The notes: generated by a model not told the origin, from the letters alone. Positions 51,859 through 61,917 are shown, counted from the stretch's first letter. The stretch is 64,000 nucleotides of DNA from CAVXSP01 sp963724645 (GCA_963724645.1 CAVRVJ010000007.1:248001-312000), one strand, 5' to 3'. A program made the numbers and translations.

Positions 51859-52434
51859 TGCCTCTCTCCATCCCGCGCAGGCCGTCCGCAGGTGTCGCCC
51901 TTGCCGTCATGACGCTGGTCTGGTGGCTGCCCGCCGGTTGCGCAGCCTCTCTCAACGTGCGCGCGTACAGCGCGCGTGGACTCGACGTCCGGCAGTATCG
52001 CACCTACACCTGGGGTCCGGCCGACGCCTTCTCGACCGGCGATCCTCGTCTCGACAACAACCGCTTCTTCCAGGAACGCGTCCGCTCCCAGATCGACAGC
52101 CAGCTGGCCAGGAAAGGGTTCGAGAAGTCTCCAAGCGGACCGGCGGATCTGCTGGTCCATTACCATCTGAACGTCGTGCAGCGGGTCGAGGCCGTGAGTA
52201 TCGACCCGTCACACAGAGTACTGTGACAGCCCTGATTGCCGCACTGATGTGTACGACGCCGGCACCCTGCTGATCGACATGGTCGATACGCGCACGAACA
52301 CGCTGCTCTGGCGTGGCTGGGCTGAAGGCAGCATGGATCCGTTCGTCGACAATCAGGACTGGATGGAGAAGAGGGTGGATCTTGCCGTGGCGCGGATCCT
52401 GGAAAAGCTTCCGGCCAGACCGCCACGACCCTGA
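51855..52434 (+). pseudogene. Second DUF4136 protein, one frameshift
   Basis: From ATG 51855: 'VALAVMTLVWWLPAGCAASL' (lipoprotein-type signal), 'SARGLDVRQYRTYTWGPADA', 'NNRFFQERVRSQIDSQLARK', 'GPADLLVHYHLN'. Near 52220 the frame changes, and the pattern resumes as 'YDAGTLLIDMVDTRTNTLLWRGWAEGSMDPFVDNQDWM', ending 52434. One missing base explains the break. It is a tandem paralogue of the preceding gene. Confidence 0.78.
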
Positions 52435-52484
52435 CGGCACGTGGTTCTGGAGCCCTGGGCCTTTCAGGCCAGGGGTTGGGCCAT

Positions 52485-55163
52485 TCAGGGGTTCAGCCAG
52501 AACGTCCACTTCAGCACGAACACGTTGTTCGCGCGCCCGCTGAGCACCGAGGCGAGGCCGCGGCCGACCGAGAACGTGCCCATCAGGTCCGAGTTCTGCC
52601 GATCCTGCTGCCAGACCAGATACAGCGTACTGCCGGGCCGGTACTCCCAGCGCAGCACCGCGTTCCCACGCAGAGAGCGCGTGGTGAACGTGTGGTCGGC
52701 CACCGGAAAGGGCGGCGCCGGACCTGCGCCATCGGGATCGACGACGTAGATGTTGCCGTTCCGAGTGACCGTGCCCACATCGCGGCCGTAGGTCAGGAAC
52801 TTGTACTGCGACGGCGTCTGAAATTCCTTGAGCGCACCGTAGTCGCCTTGCGCGACGAGCGGCTGCGTGTACACCTCGAGCGTCAGGTTCGGCGTGAAGG
52901 TGTAGTTCAGCCGCGTGACCAGGCTCAACTGCTTCTGGTCGAGTGGCGCGAAGATATACCGCGCGCCGAACGTGGACACCATGCCGGGGTCTTTGACGGC
53001 CGTGACGTACTGCGCGTCCTGCAGGATCCGGGAGTACTCCGGTCCGACTGAGACGTTCCATCGGGGCGAAGTGCGGATCGTGACGCTGACGCCCGTCGTC
53101 CGGCTGTCGCTGTGCGCGCGATCCGCCAACATCGCGAAGGCGAAGCTGCCGGTGAGGACCTTTCGTGGGTCGGAGCTCAAACCGGCGTTGTAGCGCCACA
53201 AGGCCGGACGGAGCGCGGTGGGACCTCCGCGGGTGAACCGATCGTCGGTCCGCTCGGGCTCGTACCACGTGCTGGCGGTGACCTGCCAGTAGCTGAGGTG
53301 GGTCAGCAAGATCGACGTCCAGTAGAAGTAGTCGATGAGGTCGCCGTCGTAGTTCTTCGCGCGGTTGATATAGGTCGTCGACCGCCACTCGCGAAACACC
53401 TTGCCGGGCCGCCGCTCGCTGTAGGTGATCCCCTGTCCGAAGGCACGCCGGTCGGATCGCTGCAGAAACCCGACGTCGTTGATCTCGAAGCCGGGCGACA
53501 CCATCTGGAGCCAGCCGTCGGTCGTCCAATGCAGTCCCGCCGTCTTGCGCAGATTCACTGACGCGGCGGCACCGTTCATCGTCGTCGCGCTCGGGTCGAT
53601 CGACAGCCGCTTCGCGTCCGGCCGCTGGAAGTAGCGGCTCGATGACCGCTGGGTGGCCAGCATGGCCGCCTCGCTGCCGCCGCCGTGGCTGCCCACGAGG
53701 AATCCGGTGATCACCCAGCTCCGGTTCGCCCACTCGTGCACGAAGTCCAGACCGCCCGTGTACGCCTCCGATCGCAACGCCGCCGTGGCACGCGCGTCAC
53801 CGGCCAGGTCTCGATTTGCGGTCGTCATGATCGCGCCGATGTTGCTTTGCCCACGGCGCAGATCGCGGGTGACGCGTCCCACGAAGTAGTTGGTGCGCGG
53901 CTCGACCAGCCCGCGCTGGCTCGTGCCCGTCCCGTCGAGGTAGCGTGCGTGCTCGGCGCCGGTGAGCGCGTCCAAGACACCCACGTTCCAGCCGCTCGCG
54001 GTCTTGCCGGCGAGCTTCGCCGCGCCCAGGATCGTCGCCGTATCCGGCGTGTCGGTCTCGGTCGCGCCCAGGCTGATCTGGGGCGCGCGGCCGAACCGCC
54101 GCGAGTACAGCACGCTCGCTGCCGCCGCGCTCGGTCCCCCCACTGCGCCGCCGAACCTGAAATTCCTCGAACCCTCGACAAAGAACGGGCGCTTCTCGTC
54201 GTACCTGGTTTCGAACGCCGTCAGATTGATGACCGCAGGATCGACCTCGACCTGGCCGAAATCCGGATTCGCCGTCGCCGTGAGCGTGAGATTCGACGTG
54301 ACGCGGTAGCGGGCATCGACGCCCGCGGTCATGTCCATCGATCGGTCTCCGGCAGACGAGCCCGCCGGCGGCGCCAGGAAGTGGACGTTGCCCACCGTGT
54401 AGGGCAGCAGTTCGAGCCGGCGGCCGGGTCGGAGACCGCGCAGGCCCGTCAGATCCCCGAACGCCGGAACGCCGCCCTGCTCGGACTTACCCGTGAACGA
54501 GAACATCGACAGCTCCTGCAGGCGGTCAATGGTGCGTTCGAGCTGCAGGCCCCACACTTGCTCGTCTGCCGCGCCGAACCCAAGCTGGCTGAACGGGATG
54601 CTCATCTCGGCGGTCCAGCCGCCGGCATCCACGCTCGTCGCGGCGTCCCAGACCGCGTCCCAGGCAAGGTCGACGGTGTCGCCGCGCGCACCCGCCACCA
54701 CTGAGTCCCGTCGCACCCCGGACGGATTGACCTCGAAGCGAAACGCGGACCGGCGGTCGAAAAACGTGTCGAGGCTCACGGCGAACCAGTCAGACGACAA
54801 GGTTGCCATGTCACGCCTGCCGAGCCGCGTCGTCACCGGGCTCCGGTCGTGGAACCGGCCCGCGATGTAGATCGCCAGGTTGTCGTACGCAATCCGCACT
54901 TCCGTCAGTTCGCTCGTGGGCGCGCCTTCGACCGGGTCGCGCTGCGTGAAGGTGCTGATGACCGGAGCTGCTGCCCACGCCGCGTCATCGAGCTTCGCAT
55001 CGATGATGGGTGGCTTGTCCGTCCGAACGGCCGCCGCGGACGGAGGGACACGCCCGTTCCGGCGAGTCGTCGCTGCTGCTATCTCGGCCGGCGACTGGGC
55101 AAATGTGGAAACTGGAGCGGCGAGGACGGCGAGAACAACAAGGAAACGACTCGAGCCGTGCAC
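52485..55163 (-). CDS. DUF5916 protein with CBM9-like domain and outer-membrane barrel
   Basis: 892 aa from GTG 55161-55163 with a signal peptide 'RFLVVLAVLAAPVSTFAQ'. Residues about 45-220 have the CBM9-like pattern: 'KPPIIDAKLDDAAWAAAPVISTFTQRDP', 'AYDNLAIYIAGRFHDRSP', 'TAEMSIPFSQLGFG'. The remaining 650 residues alternate like a beta-barrel ('TANPDFGQVEVDPAVINLTAFETRYDEKRPFFVEGSRNF' is the DUF5916 hallmark) and end with an aromatic strand '...VLKWTFWLNP'. It is a probable outer-membrane protein for carbohydrate handling; the exact role is unknown. Confidence 0.87.
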   Translation of the reverse strand: MHGSSRFLVVLAVLAAPVSTFAQSPAEIAAATTRRNGRVPPSAAAVRTDKPPIIDAKLDDAAWAAAPVISTFTQRDPVEGAPTSELTEVRIAYDNLAIYIAGRFHDRSPVTTRLGRRDMATLSSDWFAVSLDTFFDRRSAFRFEVNPSGVRRDSVVAGARGDTVDLAWDAVWDAATSVDAGGWTAEMSIPFSQLGFGAADEQVWGLQLERTIDRLQELSMFSFTGKSEQGGVPAFGDLTGLRGLRPGRRLELLPYTVGNVHFLAPPAGSSAGDRSMDMTAGVDARYRVTSNLTLTATANPDFGQVEVDPAVINLTAFETRYDEKRPFFVEGSRNFRFGGAVGGPSAAAASVLYSRRFGRAPQISLGATETDTPDTATILGAAKLAGKTASGWNVGVLDALTGAEHARYLDGTGTSQRGLVEPRTNYFVGRVTRDLRRGQSNIGAIMTTANRDLAGDARATAALRSEAYTGGLDFVHEWANRSWVITGFLVGSHGGGSEAAMLATQRSSSRYFQRPDAKRLSIDPSATTMNGAAASVNLRKTAGLHWTTDGWLQMVSPGFEINDVGFLQRSDRRAFGQGITYSERRPGKVFREWRSTTYINRAKNYDGDLIDYFYWTSILLTHLSYWQVTASTWYEPERTDDRFTRGGPTALRPALWRYNAGLSSDPRKVLTGSFAFAMLADRAHSDSRTTGVSVTIRTSPRWNVSVGPEYSRILQDAQYVTAVKDPGMVSTFGARYIFAPLDQKQLSLVTRLNYTFTPNLTLEVYTQPLVAQGDYGALKEFQTPSQYKFLTYGRDVGTVTRNGNIYVVDPDGAGPAPPFPVADHTFTTRSLRGNAVLRWEYRPGSTLYLVWQQDRQNSDLMGTFSVGRGLASVLSGRANNVFVLKWTFWLNP

Positions 55164-55490
55164 GTAAGGATCCTATCGTAAGCGTAGCAGGGCCTCCTGG
55201 CGCCCTATTCGCTCAGAGATACTGCCGGGCAAGGCGTGCTGAATCGCCCCGGGCGGCGAACAAATCTGGCCCACGCGGCGGGCACAGGTGTATAAGGGGT
55301 CTGCCATTCATCCGGTCCAAGGGGGCTGACATGACACATGCACCGCACGGATTCCCGGGTTCGGGTACGACACCAACGTACGCGTGAGGGTAGATGCTAT
55401 GTAGGCACCGACCGGGCGGCTGAAGAGTACGGGCCGCCGCGTTAAGCTCCCCGCCATGTGCTTGTGGGGCACAACAAGGAGGGAGCTCAG

Positions 55491-56630
55491 ATGACCGCAA
55501 CGACCCGTTCGGCCGAGTGTAACGCAGCTAGTACAACCTTGATGCTGGCCTTTGATCTGGGGAGAACGAAGTGGACGCTCGGGTTCACGACCGCTCCGGC
55601 GCAGCGCCCGCGCATTCGGACGATGCCGGCTGGAGACCTGGGCGCGCTCGTGAAGGAGATTCAGCTGGCGAAGGCGCGGTTCGGGTTGCCGTTCGGCACC
55701 CCGGTGCGCAGTTGTTACGAGGCGGGCCGGGATGGCTTCTGGCTCCACCGGTGGCTGCTCGCGCACGAGGTCGAGAACGTCGTGGTGGATGCCTCGAGCA
55801 TCGAAGTCAACCGGCGGGCGCGCCGGGCGAAGACCGATCGTCTCGACACGAGCAAGTTGTTGGCACTGCTCCTGCGGTGGAACGGGGGAGAACGGCACGT
55901 CTGGAGCATGGTGCATGTGCCCTCGCCGGAAGCCGAAGCGCACCGGCAGGTGACGCGGGAGATCGCGACGGTGCGCGAGGATCGGAAGTGCGTGCGCAAT
56001 CGGATTCAGGCGTTGCTGGCGACGCAAGGCATCCGACTGGAACTGGACGCGAGGTTCCTGGCGCACCTGGCGACGGCGCAAACCGGCGACGGCCGCGCGC
56101 TGCCGGCGGCGTTCCGTCGGCGGCTCGAGCGCGAGTGGGCACACCTGGAGGCGATTGACGCGCGAATGACGGCGCTCGCGGCGGCCCGCGACGCGGAGAT
56201 CGAGACGGGCACCGATCGGGTGGCGGCGATCGCGCGGCAGTTGTGCACGATGCGCGGCGTGGCTGAAACCAGTGCGGCGGTGTTCAGCGCGGAGCTGTTT
56301 GGCACGCGCACGTTTCAGAACGGCCGGCAAATCGGCGCTGTCATGGGGTTGGTGCCGGTTCCGTATCGGAGTGACCAGCGCGTGCAGGACCAGGGGATCA
56401 GCCGAGCTGGGCGCGCGGAGTTGCGGCGGATCGCCCTGCAACTGGCGTGGGGGTGGGTGCGCTGGCAACCAACAAGCGCGCTGACGCAATGGTTCCTCAC
56501 GCGCTTTGGCCCGGCGGGCGGCCGGAGTAAACGGATCGGCATCGTGGCACTGGCGCGGAAACTGGCCATCGCGCTCTGGCGCTATGTGGAGCACGGGGTC
56601 CTGCCGGAGGGCGCCACGCTGAAGGGGTAG
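55491..56630 (+). CDS. IS110-family transposase, copy 2
   Basis: 379 aa from ATG 55491 with AGGAGGGAG upstream. The RuvC-like DEDD part has Asp in 'LMLAFDLGRTKW', 'SCYEAGRDGFWLHRWL' (Glu) and 'RAKTDRLDTSKLLALLL' (Asp pair). The C-terminal Transposase_20 domain has 'QLCTMRGVAETSAAVFSAELFG' and the catalytic-Ser segment 'DQGISRAGRAELRRIALQL'. Such recombinases are directed to targets by an RNA encoded in the element's own non-coding end. This copy looks complete and could act on copy 1 in trans. Confidence 0.92.
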   Translation: MTATTRSAECNAASTTLMLAFDLGRTKWTLGFTTAPAQRPRIRTMPAGDLGALVKEIQLAKARFGLPFGTPVRSCYEAGRDGFWLHRWLLAHEVENVVVDASSIEVNRRARRAKTDRLDTSKLLALLLRWNGGERHVWSMVHVPSPEAEAHRQVTREIATVREDRKCVRNRIQALLATQGIRLELDARFLAHLATAQTGDGRALPAAFRRRLEREWAHLEAIDARMTALAAARDAEIETGTDRVAAIARQLCTMRGVAETSAAVFSAELFGTRTFQNGRQIGAVMGLVPVPYRSDQRVQDQGISRAGRAELRRIALQLAWGWVRWQPTSALTQWFLTRFGPAGGRSKRIGIVALARKLAIALWRYVEHGVLPEGATLKG

Positions 56631-57061
56631 CGGAAGGATCGCTGCAGGAGTCACGGAGTCGCCGCGCCCGGTCGCGCGTGCATCCACTGGTGGCGAGCCG
56701 CTCGCGAATGTTTCGGGTTTCCGTTGACGGGAACCGTTTGATAGATGGAGCGGCTTGCCCCCTCGGTCCAGCGCATGCTTGCAGCTGGTGCGTGATCGCT
56801 CATCGCGGTCGCCACGGATAGAAGGTAGTCGGGCAGAGCTCGACGCCACACGGACCGCCAGTGGAACACGAGGTCGACGTGCGCGAGCACAGAGTGTGAC
56901 TGGATCGACAGAGCCAGGGCTCAATGACACAGGGCATGGAGCGAAGTCTCACGCCGTGCCCAGAGGCTCCGTGTAGCACGCAGGAATGCTGGAGATCACC
57001 GGGAGCTTGACAACAACGGGTAGCCTCATAGAAGGAAACATTAGACCCGTTCTCAGACGCT
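56631..57061 (+). ncRNA. IS110 3' non-coding region, candidate bridge/seek RNA locus
   Basis: 431 bp with no protein-like frame, conserved between the two copies. IS1111-type elements carry their targeting RNA on the 3' side of the transposase gene. No structure was computed, so the exact RNA ends are unknown. Confidence 0.4.
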
Positions 57062-57175
57062 GCCCCGAGGCCTCGCGAGTCCCAGCGCCCCCTGGTCCCC
57101 CGGTTCTTCCTCTGGGACAGATCCGCCTGGTTATCGAGTCGGCAGACGCCGTCTCAGCTCGGCGCGCGCGGTGCG

Positions 57176-58612
57176 CTACGCCAGAATCTTTTTCACCACT
57201 TCGCCGTGCACGTCCGTCAGGCGGAAATCGCGCCCCTGGAAGCGGTACGTCAGCCGCGTGTGATCGATGCCGAGCAAGTGCAGGATCGTCGCCTGCAGAT
57301 CGTAGACTGACACTGGATCCTGCGTGATGTTGTAGCTGAAATCGTCCGTCTCGCCGAGGACGAGCCCGCGCCTGGTGCCGCCGCCGGCGACCCACATGCA
57401 GAAGTTGCGCGGGTGATGATCGCGACCGTAGTTGTTGTCGGTCAGCTTCCCCTGGCTGAACACCGTCCGGCCGAACTCGCCGCCCCAGACGACGAGCGTG
57501 TCGTCGAGCAAGCCTCGCTGCTTGAGATCGGTGATCAGGGCCGCCGTCGGCTGATCCGTCCCCTTGCACTGCAGGGCGATGTCGCGCGGCAGGTTGCCGT
57601 GCTGATCCCAGCCGCGGTGATAGAGCTGGATGAACCGCACATTGCGCTCCGCCAGTCGACGCGCGAGCAGACAGTTCGCCGCGTAGCTGCCCGGCCGGCG
57701 TGATTCCGGCCCGTACATCTCGAACACCGAGTCCGGCTCCTTTGACAGATCCATCAGCTCGGGCACCGAGGTCTGCATCTTGTAGGCCATCTCGTACTGC
57801 GCGATGCGGGTCTCGATCTCCGGATCGCCGTACGCGTCGTGCCGCATCGTGTTGAGCTTGCCGAGTGCGTCGAGCATCTCGCGCCGCGACGCCTTGCTGA
57901 CGCCCGGCGGGTCTTCGAGGAACAGCACCGGCGAGGCGCCGGTGCGAAAGCGCACGCCCTGGTAGCTCGACGGCAGAAACCCGCTGCCCCAGAGACGCGA
58001 AAACAGCGGCTGGTCCGCCGTGAGCGCATGCGCCTGGGACAAGAGCACCACGTAGGCCGGCAGCGTCTGGTTCTCGCTGCCAAGGCCGTAGCTCAGCCAC
58101 GCGCCCATGCTCGGCCGGCCAGGCTGCTGAAAACCCGTCTGAATAAACGTAATCGCCGGATCGTGGTTGATCGCATCCGTGTACATCGTCTTGATGACCG
58201 TGATGTCGTCCACGATCTTCGCGGTGTGCGGCAGAAGCTCGCTGACCCACGTGCCGGCCTGTCCGTGCTGCGCGAACGAGAAGATCGGGCTGGCGATCGG
58301 GAACGTCGACTGCCCCATCGTCTGCGCCACGCGCTGACCCAACCGAACCGAGTCCGGGATCTGCGTGCCCTGATACTTCACCAGCCCCGGCTTGTAGTCG
58401 AAGGTCTCGAGCTGCGAGGGCCCGCCGGATTGATGCAGGAAAATGACGCGCTTGGCCTTCGGGGCAAAATGAGGCCCGCGCGGCGCCGCCTGCGCGAACA
58501 ACGCTTCCGGCCCCAGCAGGGACCCGAGCGCGGCAATGCCAATGCCGCTCGCCGCGCGCCCGAACAGCTGGCGCCTCGTCATGTGCATGTCAAGCTCGCG
58601 TTTTACTTTCAC
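57176..58612 (-). CDS. DUF1501 protein (sulfatase-like fold), Tat-exported
   Basis: 478 aa, possibly starting at an internal ATG shortly before 'TRRQLFGRAASGIGIAALGSLLG', which is a twin-arginine signal. The domain reads 'AKRVIFLHQSGGPSQLETFDYKPGL', 'MGAWLSYGLGSENQTLPAYVVL', 'NCLLARRLAERNVRFIQLYHRGWDQHGNLP', 'LVVWGGEFGRTVFSQ', 'GRDHHPRNFCMWVAGGG' and 'VYDLQATILHLLGIDHTRLTYRFQGRDFRLTDVHG'. DUF1501 proteins almost always pair with PSD1/DUF1553 proteins, as here with 11 bp between the genes. The role is unknown but extracytoplasmic. Confidence 0.92.
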   Translation of the reverse strand: MKVKRELDMHMTRRQLFGRAASGIGIAALGSLLGPEALFAQAAPRGPHFAPKAKRVIFLHQSGGPSQLETFDYKPGLVKYQGTQIPDSVRLGQRVAQTMGQSTFPIASPIFSFAQHGQAGTWVSELLPHTAKIVDDITVIKTMYTDAINHDPAITFIQTGFQQPGRPSMGAWLSYGLGSENQTLPAYVVLLSQAHALTADQPLFSRLWGSGFLPSSYQGVRFRTGASPVLFLEDPPGVSKASRREMLDALGKLNTMRHDAYGDPEIETRIAQYEMAYKMQTSVPELMDLSKEPDSVFEMYGPESRRPGSYAANCLLARRLAERNVRFIQLYHRGWDQHGNLPRDIALQCKGTDQPTAALITDLKQRGLLDDTLVVWGGEFGRTVFSQGKLTDNNYGRDHHPRNFCMWVAGGGTRRGLVLGETDDFSYNITQDPVSVYDLQATILHLLGIDHTRLTYRFQGRDFRLTDVHGEVVKKILA

Positions 58613-58623
58613 CTTTTCACCCT

Positions 58624-61600
58624 CTACTGCTTCGTGATCGTCTCATCCAGATTCAGCACCGTGCTTGCGACCATCGTCCACGCCGCGAGCTCGGCGACAT
58701 CAAGTCTCGTGTCGCGGACGGACTCGCCCACTTCAAGGAGTTTCAGCGCCGCCGATCGGTCGCGGCGGTAGACCGCCAACTGCCGGTCAAAGAGTTCGCG
58801 CAGGACGCCCGTTTCGGCAGCAGTCGGCCGGCGCGCGGTCGCGAGACGAAACACGTGTTGAATCCGGGCGATGGCGCCGCCAGGGGCCTCGACTATGGCG
58901 CGCTGCGCCAGCGCGCGCGCCGCTTCAACGTATGTCGGGTCGTTGAGCAGGACCAGCGCCTGCAGCGGCGTGTTGGTCAACGCGCGCCTGGCCGTGCACT
59001 TCTCGCGATCGGGCGCGTCGAATGTCGAGAGCGACGCCGGCGGCACGCTGCGCTTCCAGAACGTGTACATGCTGCGCCGGTAGAGATCCTCCCCATGGCT
59101 CTGCTCGTACGCCTGCGCGGAGAATCCCTCGCCGAACGCCATCTCTTCCCACAGCCCCTTCGGCTGGTATGGGAACACGCTTGGGCCGCCGATCTTCGGA
59201 TTGAGCAGCCCGCTCGCCGCGAGCGCGGTGTCCCGGATCAATTCGGCGGGCAGCCGCATGCGCGGTCCGCGCGCCAGCAACCGGTTCTCCGGATCCTTCT
59301 CGAGCAGCGCCGGGGTCACCAGGGACGACTGCCGATAGGTCGCCGACGTGACGATCAATCGCTGCATCGCGCGCACGTCCCAGCCCGTCCGGATGAACTC
59401 CGTCGCCAGCCAGTCCAGCAGCTCGGGATTCACAGGGGCCTCGCCCTGCACCCCGAAATCCTCCTGAGTCTTGACGATGCCGAGGCCGAAATACATCTGC
59501 CAGAAGCGATTGACCGCGACCCGCGACGTCAACGGGTGCGCCGGATCGACCATCCACTTCCCGAGCGTGAGCCGGTTGAGCGGCGCGCCCTTCGGCAGAG
59601 GCGGAAGCATCGCCGGAACGCCGGGCGACACCTTCTCGGTCTGATTGCGATAGTCGCCGCGCGCGAGCACGAACGTGTCCCTGGGCGTCTTCAGCTCGCC
59701 CATGACCATCGCGCTCGGAATGACCTGCTCGAGACTCTGCTTCTGCGCGCGCAGCGTCTTCAGATCGGCATTCGCCTTCTGCAACTCGGGCGGCGCGGCG
59801 TATTTCAGAAAGTACTCCCGGACGGCCGTGGCCTCCGCCGGCGTGCGCTTGCCGGTCAGGCCCGAGATGACGACGCGGATTGGATGGTGAATGGCCAACT
59901 GCTCGATCTGCGGCGGTGTCAGCGTCCGGTTGAACAGCCGGAGGTCGTCGAGCGCCCCTGTGAACCGTCTCCCAAGCGCTTTCCCCCCGACCCGTAGCGG
60001 CGCGTCCGTGGCAAACGAGTCGCCCGGCGCGTCGCGCACCACATCGGTCTCGATCGGCTCGCCGTTCACGAACACACGAAGACCCGCGGCCCTGCCAGAA
60101 CCGTCGTAGGTCAGCGCCACGTGATACCAGTCGCCGTACATGAACCGCTCGCGCGATCGGATTTGAATGCCGCGGTCCGGTGCGTCGGGCGCCAGCGTGA
60201 CGGTCAGGCGGCCGGCCCAGCGCTGCACGCCGGCAAGGACGACGTCCTCGAAGCCGATCTCGTAGCCTCGTCCCTCGTGATCGAGTTTCTGGAACACCGC
60301 CATCGGCAGATTGCCCGCACCGCGCATCCAGACCGCCAGACTGAACCCATCGTCACGGCGAAACGATCCGACATTGCCGAAGCTCACTTCCGTGTCGCCG
60401 TCGAACGTCACCGCCCGGCCAATCTTGCCCGCGCCGAACGTCGGGTCGCCCGTGATGGTGCGGCCGTGCTGATAGCGGCCGGAGATGTCGGAGAAGCTGC
60501 CGTCGAGCTCGTAGTGCGCGGTCAACCCCGCGATTTCGCCCGCGGCGCTGCTCCCGGCGAGGGTTCGCTCCCACTCGGTCTGCAGCGGGCCGACGATCGC
60601 ATCCGCCAGGGCCTTGCTGCGCGCGGCGATCGCCGCGTCCAGCTCGTCGAGCTGCTGTTGTTGCGCCGGAGACGGCAGCGGCAGCACCGGGTCCGCGTTG
60701 CCGGTCCGGCCGTCGAGCCCGCGCTCGGGCACGTTGTTGAAGAACGCGTAGAACTGGTAGAACTCCTTGTGGCTGATGGGATCGAACTTGTGCGAGTGGC
60801 ATCTCGCGCAGCCCATCGTCAATCCCATGAAGGCGGATGAGGTGGCATCCACGCGGTCCATCACGTACTCGACCTGGTACTCCTCGGCGATGGCGCCGCC
60901 TTCGAAGTTGATCATGTGATTGCGGTTGAAGCCCGACGCGATCTTCTGCTCGCGCGTCGCGTTCGGCAGCAGGTCTCCGGCGATCTGCTGGATCACAAAC
61001 TGGTCGTACGGCAGATTGCGATTGAAGGCCTCGATCACCCAGTCGCGCCACGGCCACATCCCGCGCAGACTGTCGATGTGATAGCCGTGCGAGTCCGCGT
61101 AGCGCGCCGCGTCGAGCCACGGCATCGCCATGCGCTCGCCGTATCGCGGCGACGCCAGCATCGCATCCACACGCTTCTCGTAGGCGTCGGGTGAGCGATC
61201 CGCCAGGAAGGCGTCGACTTCCCTCGGTGTTGGCGGCAAGCCGGTCAGGTCGTACGTCAGGCGGCGAAGCAGCGTGACCTTGTCGGCCTCCGGCGACGGC
61301 GCCAGCCCTTCACGTTCCAGGCGCGCGAGGATGAACCGGTCGATCGGCGTCTTCGCCCAGTCAGCTCGGCGAACGTCGGGAATGCCCGGGCGCGCGGGCG
61401 GTGAGTACGCCCAATGCGAGTCCCACTTGGCGCCTTCGTCGATCCACCGTTTCAGAAGGTCGATCTGTTTTGGCGTGAGCCCGTACCCGGAATCCGGCGG
61501 CGGCATGTGCTGCGTCGGATCCGGATCGGTGATGTGCTGGTAGAGCAGGCTCTGCGCCGCATTGCCGGGAATGATGACGCCGGCCTCGAGGAACATCCCG

Positions 61601-61815
61601 TCCTTCGTGTCGAAATGGAACTTGGTCTTGCGGCCCTGCTCGTCCGGGCCGTGACAGGCGAAGCAGTTATTGGAAAGGATGGGACGAATATCGCGGTTGA
61701 AGACGATCGGCGCAGGACTGGCCGGCACCTGCACTCCGCCGGCCGCCCGCACGATAGCGGCCGCCAGCCACGCTGCCGCCGCGACGAGTGCCCCGGCCCG
61801 CGCCCGCGATCGCAT
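58624..61815 (-). CDS. PSD1 protein with Planctomycete cytochrome c domain and LamG domain
   Basis: 1063 aa with a signal peptide. The haem c site is 'NNCFACHGPDEQG' (CxxCH) near residue 53. DUF1549 follows: 'TPIDRFILARLEREGLAPSPEADKVTLLRRLTYDLTGLPPTPREVDAFLADRSPDAYEKRVDAMLASPRYGERM'. A LamG-like insert at about 440-650 has 'LTAHYELDGSFSDISGRYQHG' and 'DDLRLFNRTL'. DUF1553 closes the protein: 'NRFWQMYFGLGIVKTQEDFGVQGE' and 'FDAPDREKCTARRALTNTPLQALVLLNDPTYVEAARALA'. It forms an operon with DUF1501. These pairs occur in polymer-degrading Planctomycetes and Acidobacteria. Confidence 0.93.
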   Translation of the reverse strand: MRSRARAGALVAAAAWLAAAIVRAAGGVQVPASPAPIVFNRDIRPILSNNCFACHGPDEQGRKTKFHFDTKDGMFLEAGVIIPGNAAQSLLYQHITDPDPTQHMPPPDSGYGLTPKQIDLLKRWIDEGAKWDSHWAYSPPARPGIPDVRRADWAKTPIDRFILARLEREGLAPSPEADKVTLLRRLTYDLTGLPPTPREVDAFLADRSPDAYEKRVDAMLASPRYGERMAMPWLDAARYADSHGYHIDSLRGMWPWRDWVIEAFNRNLPYDQFVIQQIAGDLLPNATREQKIASGFNRNHMINFEGGAIAEEYQVEYVMDRVDATSSAFMGLTMGCARCHSHKFDPISHKEFYQFYAFFNNVPERGLDGRTGNADPVLPLPSPAQQQQLDELDAAIAARSKALADAIVGPLQTEWERTLAGSSAAGEIAGLTAHYELDGSFSDISGRYQHGRTITGDPTFGAGKIGRAVTFDGDTEVSFGNVGSFRRDDGFSLAVWMRGAGNLPMAVFQKLDHEGRGYEIGFEDVVLAGVQRWAGRLTVTLAPDAPDRGIQIRSRERFMYGDWYHVALTYDGSGRAAGLRVFVNGEPIETDVVRDAPGDSFATDAPLRVGGKALGRRFTGALDDLRLFNRTLTPPQIEQLAIHHPIRVVISGLTGKRTPAEATAVREYFLKYAAPPELQKANADLKTLRAQKQSLEQVIPSAMVMGELKTPRDTFVLARGDYRNQTEKVSPGVPAMLPPLPKGAPLNRLTLGKWMVDPAHPLTSRVAVNRFWQMYFGLGIVKTQEDFGVQGEAPVNPELLDWLATEFIRTGWDVRAMQRLIVTSATYRQSSLVTPALLEKDPENRLLARGPRMRLPAELIRDTALAASGLLNPKIGGPSVFPYQPKGLWEEMAFGEGFSAQAYEQSHGEDLYRRSMYTFWKRSVPPASLSTFDAPDREKCTARRALTNTPLQALVLLNDPTYVEAARALAQRAIVEAPGGAIARIQHVFRLATARRPTAAETGVLRELFDRQLAVYRRDRSAALKLLEVGESVRDTRLDVAELAAWTMVASTVLNLDETITKQ

Positions 61816-61917
61816 GGGGATATCTTACGCGTCGACGGGACAAGCTAGAAGGCACCGCGCCTCGCGACCGCTAGGTGGGCCGCCCGGCGACCTCCGCGGA
61901 GCCTCGGCTCGAAACCG

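Larger units (their letters stand above)
55386..57061 (+). mobile_element. IS110-family element, copy 2 (intact)
   Basis: 1676 bp, near-identical to copy 1. It has a short 5' flank (105 bp before the transposase ATG) and a long 3' non-coding flank (431 bp after the stop), the layout of the IS1111-type subgroup. It is inserted between the DUF5916 gene and the DUF1501 gene. Confidence 0.9.

Noticed and set aside
51952..53733. 593-codon minus-strand frame
   Set aside because: Overlaps the DUF4136 genes in antisense and the DUF5916 gene in another frame, with no domain pattern.
55308..56930. 540-codon minus-strand frame in IS110 copy 2 (also at 46286-47584)
   Set aside because: Antisense to the transposase; it is conserved between copies only because the DNA is repeated.
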